Of a stretch of 7,127 nt of DNA, positions 1 to 6,753 are shown in pieces. The notes under the pieces are model-generated. The model was not told the DNA's origin. It saw nothing but the letters and a program-made list of their open reading frames with translations, and searched no databases. Numbering within the stretch: position 1 is the first letter of the stretch; each line of letters begins with the position of its first letter. A program made the translations under genes and the position numbers. This stretch comes from Acidobacteriota bacterium (lineage in GTDB: Bacteria > Acidobacteriota > Thermoanaerobaculia > Multivoradales > JAHZIX01). The DNA lies in NCBI GenBank assembly GCA_020439725.1, contig JAGQSE010000058.1:1-7127 (forward strand), given 5' to 3'.

Positions 1-1184
1 CGGAGGATGGTGAAGATCTTCTCGAGGTTACCCTCGGTCGAACCCACCCACTTGTCGCGGAAATTCTTGAGCTCGACCACCGGCACGCCGACCTCGCCCG
101 CGAGACAGGTGACCAGGAAGGTCTTGCCAGTCCCGATACGGCCGGCGAGGAGGTAACCCATGGGTAGCGCGCGCACCGCGCCGCGGCGGAAGAGCTCGGC
201 GTCCTGCCGCAGCCAGGCCTTGGCCTCCTCGTGCCCCGCCACTGCGTCGAGGGTGCGTCGTGATTCGACGAACTCCACCAGACCGCCGGCCTCCTTCTCG
301 ATCAGCTCTTTGCGCAGCTCCGAGATGAAACCGTGGGTCAGACGTTCGCCGTTGCGCAGTGCGCGGAGCACCAACGTGCGGACGTTGACCCGCGACAGCC
401 CGACCAGCTTGGCGGCCAGCTCACGGCTGCCGAAGTCGGAAAGCCGCGAGAAGTCGGGCTCCCCGGCGGTGAGGTCGGCGACGTATTCCTCGAGCTCGGC
501 GGCGGAGGGCAATTGGACCTGGAGCTTGGCGTTGTAAGGGCTCTCGACCAACGCCGGGTGGAGACCCGCCAGGGCGTCGGTGATCAGCACCGTGGCGACG
601 AAGGCGCCGGCGATGGCCGGGTCGCTGGCCCATTCGAGGAGCTGGATCAGCACCTGGCTGCGCTCCCCCACCAGCTGCAGCGCGTCGGCCCGCGGCGCCA
701 CGAACTCGGCGTACTCGACCACCAACGCCACCTTGAGCGGCGCCGCCACCCGACGACCGGCGTCGTCGACCCGCGTCAACGACTGGCTGCCGCGCAGAAA
801 GCGGTGCATCAGCTCGAGGGCCCGTGGCGCGTCCCGCGGCAGGAGGTTGGCGAGGTCGAGGGCCTCACCGACATGGGTCTTCTCGGGCAGGCGTGCCCAG
901 TTGGTGCCTTGAAAGGCGTCGAAGGCCTCGAGGAACTTGTAGAAGTGCGGACCGCCCTTCTTCACCCGGACGCCGCGGCCGCGGTCGTAGTGCAGCACCA
1001 CGTCGAAGGGCTCGAACATCACCTCGGTCAAGAAGGCCGGAAGCGAGAGGTAGCGCCGAGCTCCGCCGTCGGCCGCCGGCGCGGCGACGACGTCGTGGAC
1101 ACCGCCGTAGAGGATGAACTGGCTGGTGCTGCCCGAGCGGAAGATGCCGCGCATCTCCTCCGCCCACGGTGTCAACGCGCTCAC
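1..1184 (-). CDS. AAA+ ATPase with degenerate N-terminal ATPase-like domain (3' end outside window)
   Basis: Reading from a GTG at 1184-1182, the frame is open for 394 codons to the window edge, so the C-terminus is missing. Residues 348-355 form a Walker A motif (GRIGTGKT), followed by V-G-S-T-E-G-N-L near 379-387, typical of classical AAA domains. Upstream, LDAVAGHEEAKAWL (about 312-325) matches the start of an AAA module. Walker B, sensors and arginine finger lie beyond the edge. Residues 1-240 look like a second ATPase-like fold without a P-loop: a strand FILYGG near 23-28, a Walker B-like VALVVEYAEF at 152-161, and a sensor-1-like strand ATVLITD at 197-203. This two-part plan resembles Ycf46/COG0464 ATPases. 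The GTG overlaps the preceding stop (GTGA), and GGGAG lies five bases upstream. AAA proteins remodel other proteins; the likely targets here are the operon's coiled-coil or PspA proteins (inference). Confidence 0.88.
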   Translation of the reverse strand, partial: MSALTPWAEEMRGIFRSGSTSQFILYGGVHDVVAAPAADGGARRYLSLPAFLTEVMFEPFDVVLHYDRGRGVRVKKGGPHFYKFLEAFDAFQGTNWARLPEKTHVGEALDLANLLPRDAPRALELMHRFLRGSQSLTRVDDAGRRVAAPLKVALVVEYAEFVAPRADALQLVGERSQVLIQLLEWASDPAIAGAFVATVLITDALAGLHPALVESPYNAKLQVQLPSAAELEEYVADLTAGEPDFSRLSDFGSRELAAKLVGLSRVNVRTLVLRALRNGERLTHGFISELRKELIEKEAGGLVEFVESRRTLDAVAGHEEAKAWLRQDAELFRRGAVRALPMGYLLAGRIGTGKTFLVTCLAGEVGVPVVELKNFRDKWVGSTEGNLEKIFTIL

Positions 1185-2155
1185 CGCGTCTCCCGGTCAC
1201 GCCGGCGCCCGGCGTCGGGGGGCAGGGGCGGAGGGACGCGATGCCCTGCTCCCTCCAGCTCGGCGGCGGCCGGTACCTCCGCCGCCATGGGATCGACGCT
1301 CAACGGATCGGCGCCCAGCGGATCGACCGCCCAGACCTCGGAGCCGAGACCGCCGAAGATCTCGGCGTTCTGCTCCATCCAGCGGTTGGTCTCGTTGAGC
1401 GTCACGCTCACCGAGTCGAGCCGGTCCGACAGGACCTCGGCGCGACCGGTCAAGGCGGTCTCTTCGCGGATCAGCTCGACCTGGCGCTCGATGCGCTTGA
1501 GCTCGGCGTCGATGACCAGGCGGCTCTCCTCGGCCTTGGCCAGGTTCTCGAGGCGCTTCTTCTGGATCTCGAGGGTGCCCTTGAGCGAGCGCACCAGCGC
1601 GGTCTCCTCGGTCTCTCCCTGGAGCCGCTCGTCGAGACGCTGGATCTCGGCTTCGAGGGCCGGGCGATCGACGCGTTCGAGGGTCTCCTCGAGGGCCTGA
1701 CGCGAAATCAGCAGTCGCAGGAAGATCCACACCAGCTGGCTGAGGCTCCCCGACCGCACCTCCTGGAGCTTGACCGGCCCGTCGTCCTCGATAGCGGCCG
1801 CCGGATCGGCGATGCCCTTGGCCTGTTCGAGGAGCTGTGCGTAGCGGAGCCGGGCCTCGGGCTTGAGCCGCGCGATGGCGTCGACCAGCTTGCGGTTCGA
1901 GCGTTGCTGCGTCTGCTGCAAATGCTCGCCCTGGAGGAGCTTCTGGAAGCGCTCGCTACCGGCCAGTGACAACAGGTAGGTGATCTCCGCCGCCGCTCCG
2001 AGCAGCCAGAAGCCGGGGTTGGCGATCCCGAGCACGGCGAAGGCACCCAGCGCCATCTGGTTGACGGGCATCGCGCCCAAGAACGGCACCGGGTAGCGGC
2101 GAAAGAAGGCCGCCTTTAGGTAGTCGAAGAAGCTCGCCGGCGCCGGGGCGCTCAT
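1181..2155 (-). CDS. Unrecognised membrane-anchored coiled-coil protein, 324 aa
   Basis: I do not recognise this family. Residues 1-20 are a short polar and basic segment. Residues 24-66 are hydrophobic with a proline/glycine break (IANPGFW at 44-50) and could be one long or two short membrane helices. Residues 68-135 are helical and charged. From about 140 to 265 the protein is rich in Leu, Glu, Arg and Lys with heptad-like spacing, strongly suggesting a long coiled coil. The tail holds three tandem pentapeptides (277-291, pattern V/A-D-P-L/M-x) and then a Pro/Arg-rich end. The start is the ATG at 2155-2153, overlapping the ABC ATPase stop as ATGA; the frame is open further upstream, but that would overlap the ATPase deeply. 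The next gene starts inside its own stop codon. It may be an inner-membrane scaffold or adaptor between the transporter and the AAA+ ATPase (inference). Confidence 0.85.
   Translation of the reverse strand: MSAPAPASFFDYLKAAFFRRYPVPFLGAMPVNQMALGAFAVLGIANPGFWLLGAAAEITYLLSLAGSERFQKLLQGEHLQQTQQRSNRKLVDAIARLKPEARLRYAQLLEQAKGIADPAAAIEDDGPVKLQEVRSGSLSQLVWIFLRLLISRQALEETLERVDRPALEAEIQRLDERLQGETEETALVRSLKGTLEIQKKRLENLAKAEESRLVIDAELKRIERQVELIREETALTGRAEVLSDRLDSVSVTLNETNRWMEQNAEIFGGLGSEVWAVDPLGADPLSVDPMAAEVPAAAELEGAGHRVPPPLPPDAGRRRDRETR
1190..1194 (-). promoter_or_regulatory. Ribosome binding site of the AAA+ gene
   Basis: On the minus strand GGGAG stands five bases before the GTG at 1184-1182. It lies inside the last codons of the upstream gene. 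It supports the GTG as the true start, together with the four-base GTGA stop/start overlap. Confidence 0.55.
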
Positions 2156-3033
2156 CGCCGTTCCGCCGCCTCTCCCTGCAGCTCGTGGAAGGCCTCGACG
2201 ACCTCGTCGACGGCGTCCTTGAACTGCTGGCTGGTCTGGGCGTCCACCGGGTCGATGCCATGGGTGGGCGGCAGGATGTCGTTGAAGGCACGACCGATCC
2301 TGCCCGGCGGCGGGGTGAAGATCCACAGGCGATCACCCAGGTAGACCGCCTCGGCGATCGAGTGGGTGACGACGAAGACCGTGGCCTCGATCTCACGCCA
2401 CAGACCGGTGATCAACCGCTGCATCTCGAAGCGTGTCGGTTCGTCCAGAGCCGAAAAAGGCTCGTCCATGAGCAGGATGCGCGGCTTCAAGACCAGCGTG
2501 CGGGCGATGGCGACCCGCTGCTGCTGGCCTCCCGAGAGCTGGTGCGGATATTTGTGCTCGTGGCCCTCGAGCCCCACCCGGGCGATCCACTCGCGGGCGA
2601 TGCGGTCCATCTCGGGGCGCGACAGCCCGAGATCCTCGCGGTTGAGCTCGAGCCCGAAGGTGACGTTCCTGAGCACCGTGCGGTTGGGGAAAGAGCTGTA
2701 GCGCTGGAAGATCATGCCCCGGTCGCGGCCGGGACCGCCGACCCGCTGGCCGCGCACCAGGACCTCGCCCCGGGTCGGCGGGTAGACGTCGGGGAAGCCC
2801 TGGATCAGGTTGAGCGCCGTCGACTTGCCGCAACCCGAAGGTCCGACGATGGCGATGAACTCGCCGACGCTCGGCAGATCGTCGACGCGGAACTCGAGGT
2901 CCTTGAGCGCGGTGTACGCATCGGGGGTACCGGGGTTGAAGGTCTTCTCGACCCCTCGGAACTCGACCACCGCCGGGACGGCTTCTACGGCACCGCCGGG
3001 CTCGGTGCGCGTGGGGTCTTCGGAGCTCGTCAT
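2152..3033 (-). CDS. ABC transporter ATP-binding protein (SsuB/TauB/NrtD-like)
   Basis: A complete importer-type nucleotide-binding subunit of 293 aa that powers the permease encoded just upstream. Numbered from the ATG at 3033-3031, it shows Walker A GPSGCGKST (64-72), Q-loop glutamine Q110, signature LSGGQ (166-170), Walker B ILLMDE (186-191, catalytic E191), D-loop SALD (194-197) and switch histidine H224, so all catalytic motifs are intact. The first 20 or so residues are a Thr/Glu/Pro-rich extension ahead of the core. The last 40 residues extend past the core and are acidic. A GTG at 3048 would add five residues and overlap the permease end by 11 bases. I prefer the ATG because it lies four bases after the permease stop, although the GAGG beside that stop sits very close to it. 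The subgroup is nitrate/sulfonate/taurine-like by organisation; the substrate is unknown. Confidence 0.95.
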   Translation of the reverse strand: MTSSEDPTRTEPGGAVEAVPAVVEFRGVEKTFNPGTPDAYTALKDLEFRVDDLPSVGEFIAIVGPSGCGKSTALNLIQGFPDVYPPTRGEVLVRGQRVGGPGRDRGMIFQRYSSFPNRTVLRNVTFGLELNREDLGLSRPEMDRIAREWIARVGLEGHEHKYPHQLSGGQQQRVAIARTLVLKPRILLMDEPFSALDEPTRFEMQRLITGLWREIEATVFVVTHSIAEAVYLGDRLWIFTPPPGRIGRAFNDILPPTHGIDPVDAQTSQQFKDAVDEVVEAFHELQGEAAERR

Positions 3034-3037
3034 GGCC

Positions 3038-3949
3038 TCAGGTCTCACGCCGATAGGGGAAGAGGGCCCGCCCCAAGGTGGTCCACAACTTGTCGGTGAC
3101 GAAGGCGACTCCGACGATCACCAGCAGCACGAGATAGATGTGCTCACGCGGCCCGCGGCGTTGCGAGGTGATGATGATGTCACCCAGACCGCCGTTGATG
3201 TCGACCATCTCGGCGAGGAGGATATAGCTCCAGCCGATGCCGAAGCCCAGGCGGAGCGCCTGGAAGATGTCGGGCCAGGAGATCGCCAGGAGGACCTTGG
3301 TCACCGCCTGGAGCTTGGTGGCGCCGAGCGTGTAGGCGGTCTTGAGATAGACCTCGTCGACCTCGTCCACCGCCGCCACCACCAGCGGCAGCAGGTAGAT
3401 CAGGAAGGCCAGGGCGAGGAAGGCCACCTTCTGCTTCTCGCCGATGCCGAACAGGCTGAGGGTCAGCGGCACCAGCGCCGGAATGGGCAGGTAGGCACCG
3501 AGCACTGCAAGGGGGCTGAAGGTCGCCTTGACCTTCGAGAAGGAGCCCATCAGGACGCCGAGCGGCAGCGCCACGGCGACTCCGACGGCGAAGCCCGAAA
3601 CCACCCGCCCGAGGGAGATGAACAGGTTCCGGGTCAGCGCCCGATCGAACCACAAGGAGCGGAAGGAGTGCGCCACCTCGAGGGGGCTCGGCAGGATGGT
3701 CGGCGAGATCATCCGGTCCTCGGGCCGGGCGCCGGCGGTCGCCCACCACCACAGCCCGAAGAGCAGGAGGATCGGGATCGCGCCGAGGAGCCAGCGCAGC
3801 CACAGCGGCAGCTCCTCGCGGATTCGCAACCAGTCGAGGACGCCAGCGGCAGCATCGCGCACCGGCGCCGGTGGCGCGACACCGTCGTTCGGGCCGTCCG
3901 ATGGCTCCGGCGGCGTCGCGCCGGCGTCCTTGTCCGCCGCGGCGTCCAT
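3038..3949 (-). CDS. ABC transporter permease (SsuC/TauC-like, BPD_transp_1 family)
   Basis: An inner-membrane permease subunit of 303 aa. A long soluble Ala/Pro/Asp-rich N-terminus (residues 1-45) precedes the first membrane helix at about 52-71, with further hydrophobic segments near 115-137, 143-165, 175-194, 236-248 and 270-286. The cytoplasmic EAA-type coupling loop, which contacts the ATPase, runs from about 204 to 230 and contains LGATKLQAV, followed by LRLGFGIGWSYILLAEM. This is characteristic of the SsuC/TauC/NrtB group. ILPSPLEV at 85-92 is the usual 'lPsP..v' element of this family. The ATG at 3949-3947 lies 11 bases after the upstream stop, with AGGG overlapping that stop as a weak ribosome site. 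The N-terminal tail is longer than in most homologues I know. It presumably forms a homodimer with two copies of the neighbouring ATPase. Confidence 0.95.
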   Translation of the reverse strand: MDAAADKDAGATPPEPSDGPNDGVAPPAPVRDAAAGVLDWLRIREELPLWLRWLLGAIPILLLFGLWWWATAGARPEDRMISPTILPSPLEVAHSFRSLWFDRALTRNLFISLGRVVSGFAVGVAVALPLGVLMGSFSKVKATFSPLAVLGAYLPIPALVPLTLSLFGIGEKQKVAFLALAFLIYLLPLVVAAVDEVDEVYLKTAYTLGATKLQAVTKVLLAISWPDIFQALRLGFGIGWSYILLAEMVDINGGLGDIIITSQRRGPREHIYLVLLVIVGVAFVTDKLWTTLGRALFPYRRET

Positions 3950-3960
3950 CGCGCGTCGCC

Positions 3961-5691
3961 CTACTGAGCCTCGGGCGGGTAGACCGAAATCTCGACGCGA
4001 CGGTTCAGGGCGTTGTTGTTCGGATCGTCGGGATCCGCCGGCTCGTTCCAGCCCTTGCCTTCGACCACGAACTTGTTCGGGTCGAAGCCGAACTCGTCGA
4101 TCAGTGCATCGCGTACCGCCGAGGCACGCTCGAGGGAGAGCTTCTGGACGTCCTCGAAGCGCACGCCCTGCCCCTTCATCGACGCGTCGGTGTGTCCCAC
4201 GACGGCGATCACCGCCCGGTCGTACTGCCCTGCGAGGCGTCCAACGGTCTCGAGGGTGGCCCGGACGTTGGGGTCATAGAGCGAGTTCGCCAGCACGTTG
4301 CCGTACTCGTCGCGATCCGGCTCGAAGAGGTTCGCCGAGTTGGGGAAGAAGTTGACGCGGATCGTCTGGGTGAGGATCGGCGCCTCGGCCTGGACCCTGG
4401 AGTAGGTGGTCGGCGCGAAGGTGGCCTTGTACTCGTCCTTCTGCTCCGCGAACAGCCCAGATCCTTCGGTCTTCTGGAGGACCGAGAAGTCCATCACCTC
4501 GTCGAAACGCACCGGCGTGTCGATGAGGCCGAGCTCGCGGTAGACGAAGGTGATGTTCTTCCAGGTGCGCTCGAAGTTGGCGGGGTTGTTCTGGTTCAGG
4601 AAGAAGCTCTTGTTCTCGGCGAAGTTGGTCGAGTGGGCGTCGTTCTCCATCGCCTGGACCTCGTCGACGGCGAAGCCGTAGCCCTCGGCCATCCACTGGA
4701 AGGCTTTGGCCTTCTGGGTGCCGTCCTTGAGCGACTCCATGCCCTTGAAGATGCCTTCGACCAGACCCTGGATGATCTCCGGGTGGTCCTTGGCGAAGTC
4801 GGCGCGGGCGGCCCAGACGTCAGCGATGAGCTTGTTGGCCTCGGAGGTCGTGGTGAGGATCTTGGTTCCCGGCACCCGATCGGGGATGTTGTAGATGTCC
4901 GGCGCCCAGGAAACGCAGGCGTCGATGCTCTTGTCCGAGACGAAGGCCGCCGCAGCTTCGAAGGCGGTCGAGGTGAAGCGGTGGTTGACCTCGCCCGGTT
5001 GGATCCCCGAATTGAGCAGCAGGTTGTTGATGAAGTACTGGCTCGGGCTGTTCTGCGCGTAGACGATGGTCTTGCCCTTGAGCTGCTTGACCGACTGGAT
5101 GTCGCCGCGGACGACGATGCCGTCCCCGCCGTTGGACCAGTCGATCTGCTGGTAGATACGCGGTGCGGTGCGCGAGTCCTTCATCAGCTCGGGGGCCATC
5201 AGCACCATCATGTCGAGGGTGCCCCACAGGATGTGGCTCTCCCCCGAGGCGAAGGCATCGCGCGCCACCACCGGGTCGTCGATGAGCTTGAGGTTGACCT
5301 TGAAGCCGTAGTCCTTGAAGAAGATGCTGTCCTCGTTGGGACGGAACCCGTGGTTGGCGGCGACGATGGGCAGCCAGCCGATCCACACGTTGATCGGGAA
5401 CTCGACGATCTTCTCCTGGGGGTTCCACTTGTAGGCGCTGACCCCCTGCACCGCCGGCAGCCGCTCGGCAGGGACGTAGGTGTACTCGTTGACCGTGGTG
5501 ATACCCGCGGTGTCCGGCGCCTCGTAGCGCCCCATGGCGTCGCGGAACTTGTCGAGGTCGACGTCACCCGACCCCTTGCCCTGGGGGGCGATGAGGTCGC
5601 GGAAGAAATACGCCGCGCCACCGAGGAGCAGCAGGACGACGACGGCGATGACGACCTTCCCGAGACCCGTGGGACCAACTTTCTCCGGCAT
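3961..5691 (-). CDS. Membrane-anchored ABC substrate-binding protein fused to an OmpA-like peptidoglycan-binding domain, 576 aa
   Basis: The protein has three parts. Residues 11-30 (VVIAVVVLLLLGG core) are a membrane helix with no lipobox cysteine and no obvious signal-peptidase site, so an uncleaved inner-membrane anchor is likely. From about 95 to 340 is a periplasmic binding domain of the NMT1/SsuA/NrtA type: INVWIGWLPIVAANHGF (100-116), KQLKGKTIVYAQNSPSQYFI (202-221), and ACVSWAPDI (258-266). Residues 440-576 are an OmpA-like domain: IRVNFFPNSA (444-453), GHTD (499-502), LSLERA (518-523), VEGKGWNEP (543-551), NRRVEI (563-568). D502 and R522 match the diaminopimelate-binding Asp and Arg of OmpA. 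Usual SsuA-type proteins are about 320 aa, so the C-terminal domain is an addition. GGAGGG lies seven bases before the ATG. The ligand is unknown. The fusion may hold the binding protein between membrane and cell wall (inference). Confidence 0.93.
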   Translation of the reverse strand: MPEKVGPTGLGKVVIAVVVLLLLGGAAYFFRDLIAPQGKGSGDVDLDKFRDAMGRYEAPDTAGITTVNEYTYVPAERLPAVQGVSAYKWNPQEKIVEFPINVWIGWLPIVAANHGFRPNEDSIFFKDYGFKVNLKLIDDPVVARDAFASGESHILWGTLDMMVLMAPELMKDSRTAPRIYQQIDWSNGGDGIVVRGDIQSVKQLKGKTIVYAQNSPSQYFINNLLLNSGIQPGEVNHRFTSTAFEAAAAFVSDKSIDACVSWAPDIYNIPDRVPGTKILTTTSEANKLIADVWAARADFAKDHPEIIQGLVEGIFKGMESLKDGTQKAKAFQWMAEGYGFAVDEVQAMENDAHSTNFAENKSFFLNQNNPANFERTWKNITFVYRELGLIDTPVRFDEVMDFSVLQKTEGSGLFAEQKDEYKATFAPTTYSRVQAEAPILTQTIRVNFFPNSANLFEPDRDEYGNVLANSLYDPNVRATLETVGRLAGQYDRAVIAVVGHTDASMKGQGVRFEDVQKLSLERASAVRDALIDEFGFDPNKFVVEGKGWNEPADPDDPNNNALNRRVEISVYPPEAQ

Positions 5692-5698
5692 GTTCTAT

Positions 5699-5704
5699 CC
5701 CTCC
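5699..5704 (-). promoter_or_regulatory. Strong ribosome binding site of the binding-protein/OmpA gene
   Basis: GGAGGG on the minus strand, seven bases before the ATG at 5691-5689. It is the best Shine-Dalgarno match in the window. It fixes the start so that the hydrophobic N-terminal anchor is included in the protein. It suggests that the binding protein is translated efficiently and independently of pspA. Confidence 0.7.
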
Positions 5705-5730
5705 AGGCGGCGCACGGAGGCGCCGCGTGC

Positions 5731-6498
5731 TCAGCTCTGATCTTCGACGACAGGCCCCATGTCCTTGACCGGCGGCGCCGCTTCGGTGGACTCGACCGCG
5801 GGAGCGGCTTCCGCGGCCGGCATCTCGAGGCCGTAGGCGGCGGCGAACTCGCTCAGGGCCTGCTCGGCCATGGCGTCCTGCTCGGCTTCGAGGAGCTCCA
5901 CCGAGCTGGTGTCGATCGACGAGCCCGCCACCCGCGCCCGGCCGGCGGCCTTGTCACGCCGCTCGGCGATGTACTCCTCGGCACGCGACAAGGTGTCGCC
6001 GGAACCGCCGATGGAAGTGATCATGCCCTGAGCCATCTCCTGGAGCTCGGCCTGCGCCTCGAGCATCTCGGCCTCGGAGATCATCCGCTTCAGCGTCTCG
6101 ATCTTCTGCTGCGCCTCGCGCACCGAGACATCGCGGGCCTTGACCAGCTTCTTGTAGGTGGTGTCGGCCTGCTCGAGCTGTACGCGGTTTTCCTCGAGCT
6201 GCTCGCGCACGGTCTTGAGCTGGAGCGCGTACTGGCCGGCAGGACCGCGATGACCGAGCTTCAGGTGGGCCGCCGCCTTCGCCGCCAGGTCCTGCTCCTG
6301 CTTCTCGAGGTTCTTGATCTGGCGCATCAGCCGCTCGACGAAGGCCGCGTGGTTGGCCAGGTTGTCGTTGAAGCGGGCGATCTGGGCGCGCAGGTTCTCT
6401 TTCTCGGCCTCGATCAGCGCCCGGGGGTTGGCCTTCTCGAGCCCCGAGATGAACAGGCTCATGAACCCGCGGAACAGGTTCTTGAGGCGTTGGAACAT
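5731..6498 (-). CDS. pspA: PspA/IM30 (Vipp1) family membrane-remodelling protein
   Basis: A 255-aa, almost wholly helical protein. Family features in order: an amphipathic N-terminal helix MFQRLKNLFRGFMSLFISGL (1-20), which in PspA/Vipp1 binds membranes; the NPRALIEAEKENL segment (24-36) corresponding to the family's conserved 'dP..li' start of the helical core; and a long charged coiled coil to about 155, including HLKLGHRGPAGQYALQL (78-94) and YKKLVKARD (115-123). A Ser/Gly hinge (ITSIGGSGD, 160-168) and a further helix AEEYIAERR (173-181) follow. The last 30 residues are an Ala/Pro/Glu-rich tail, probably disordered. E. coli PspA has 222 aa, so this tail makes the protein longer. PspA proteins polymerise into rods or rings that protect stressed membranes. 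As first gene after the promoter, with AGAGG eight bases before the ATG, it likely leads the operon. No pspB, pspC or pspF is visible here. Confidence 0.93.
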   Translation of the reverse strand: MFQRLKNLFRGFMSLFISGLEKANPRALIEAEKENLRAQIARFNDNLANHAAFVERLMRQIKNLEKQEQDLAAKAAAHLKLGHRGPAGQYALQLKTVREQLEENRVQLEQADTTYKKLVKARDVSVREAQQKIETLKRMISEAEMLEAQAELQEMAQGMITSIGGSGDTLSRAEEYIAERRDKAAGRARVAGSSIDTSSVELLEAEQDAMAEQALSEFAAAYGLEMPAAEAAPAVESTEAAPPVKDMGPVVEDQS

Positions 6499-6537
6499 GG
6501 TCGGATCCTCTCTCGGAGCGGATGGTTCGTGATCCGA

Positions 6538-6560
6538 GGCCAGCCGGTACCGCGGCGGCC
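6538..6560 (-). promoter_or_regulatory. Hairpin in the pspA leader
   Basis: GGCC, one bulged base, GCCG, a six-base loop, CGGC, GGCC: two consecutive 4-bp GC stems that can stack into an 8-bp helix. It ends about 40 bases before the pspA ATG and about 25 bases before its ribosome site. It could affect mRNA stability or translation. In GC-rich DNA such stems also arise by chance, so function is uncertain. Confidence 0.3.
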
Positions 6561-6614
6561 CCCAGGAGGGACCTTATGCGGCTACCCCCACCCCGGGTTT
6601 CAGCCTCGTCTCGA

Positions 6615-6641
6615 CTCGTCGGTCTTTGGTCTCGTCGGTCT
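6615..6641. repeat. Two 11-bp direct repeats (CTCGTCGGTCT), 16-bp period
   Basis: CTCGTCGGTCT occurs at 6615-6625 and again at 6631-6641. The second copy extends into TCGGTCTCTGA (6635-6645), which is identical to 6740-6750 inside the promoter spacer. The shared word near the promoter suggests possible repeated binding sites for one regulator, but there is no direct evidence of function. Confidence 0.4.
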
Positions 6642-6720
6642 CTGAAGCGCGAGCACCTCGGTGGGGAAGCGGTGGTGCGGAGACCCGAGCCGACGAGTCC
6701 GCAGCGCGCTTTGGCCCTTA

Positions 6721-6753
6721 GTTTGCCAAACGATAGCAATCGGTCTCTGAGAC
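6721..6753. promoter_or_regulatory. Pair of 11-bp palindromes overlapping the promoter (candidate operators)
   Basis: GTTTG-C-CAAAC (6721-6731) covers the -10 edge and predicted start point. GTCTC-T-GAGAC (6743-6753) abuts the -35 within the spacer. Both have perfect 5-bp arms around one central base, and their centres are 22 bp apart, about two helical turns. A regulator bound there would block RNA polymerase. The two sites differ in sequence, so they need not bind the same protein. Confidence 0.4.

Noticed and set aside
333..1700. Plus-strand open frame of 455 codons opposite the AAA+ gene
   Set aside because: The opposing minus frame is open across the window edge and carries Walker A and AAA motifs. 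The plus frame is Arg/Ser-rich without recognisable motifs.
2156..2326. Upstream extension of the coiled-coil protein by 57 codons
   Set aside because: It would overlap the ABC ATPase C-terminus by about 170 bases, and the added residues are Arg/Gly/Pro-rich. The ATG in the ATGA overlap at 2155 is the natural start.
2185..3099. Plus-strand open frame of 304 codons opposite the ABC ATPase
   Set aside because: The minus strand has every ABC ATPase motif in order; the plus frame is an antisense shadow.
3871..6645. Plus-strand open frame of 924 codons antisense to the binding-protein and pspA genes
   Set aside because: It is a by-product of high-GC codon use on the minus strand. Its translation is low-complexity (Val/Leu/Gly/Arg/Asp-rich) with no family motif, while the minus strand encodes clear PspA, SBP and OmpA motifs over the same bases.
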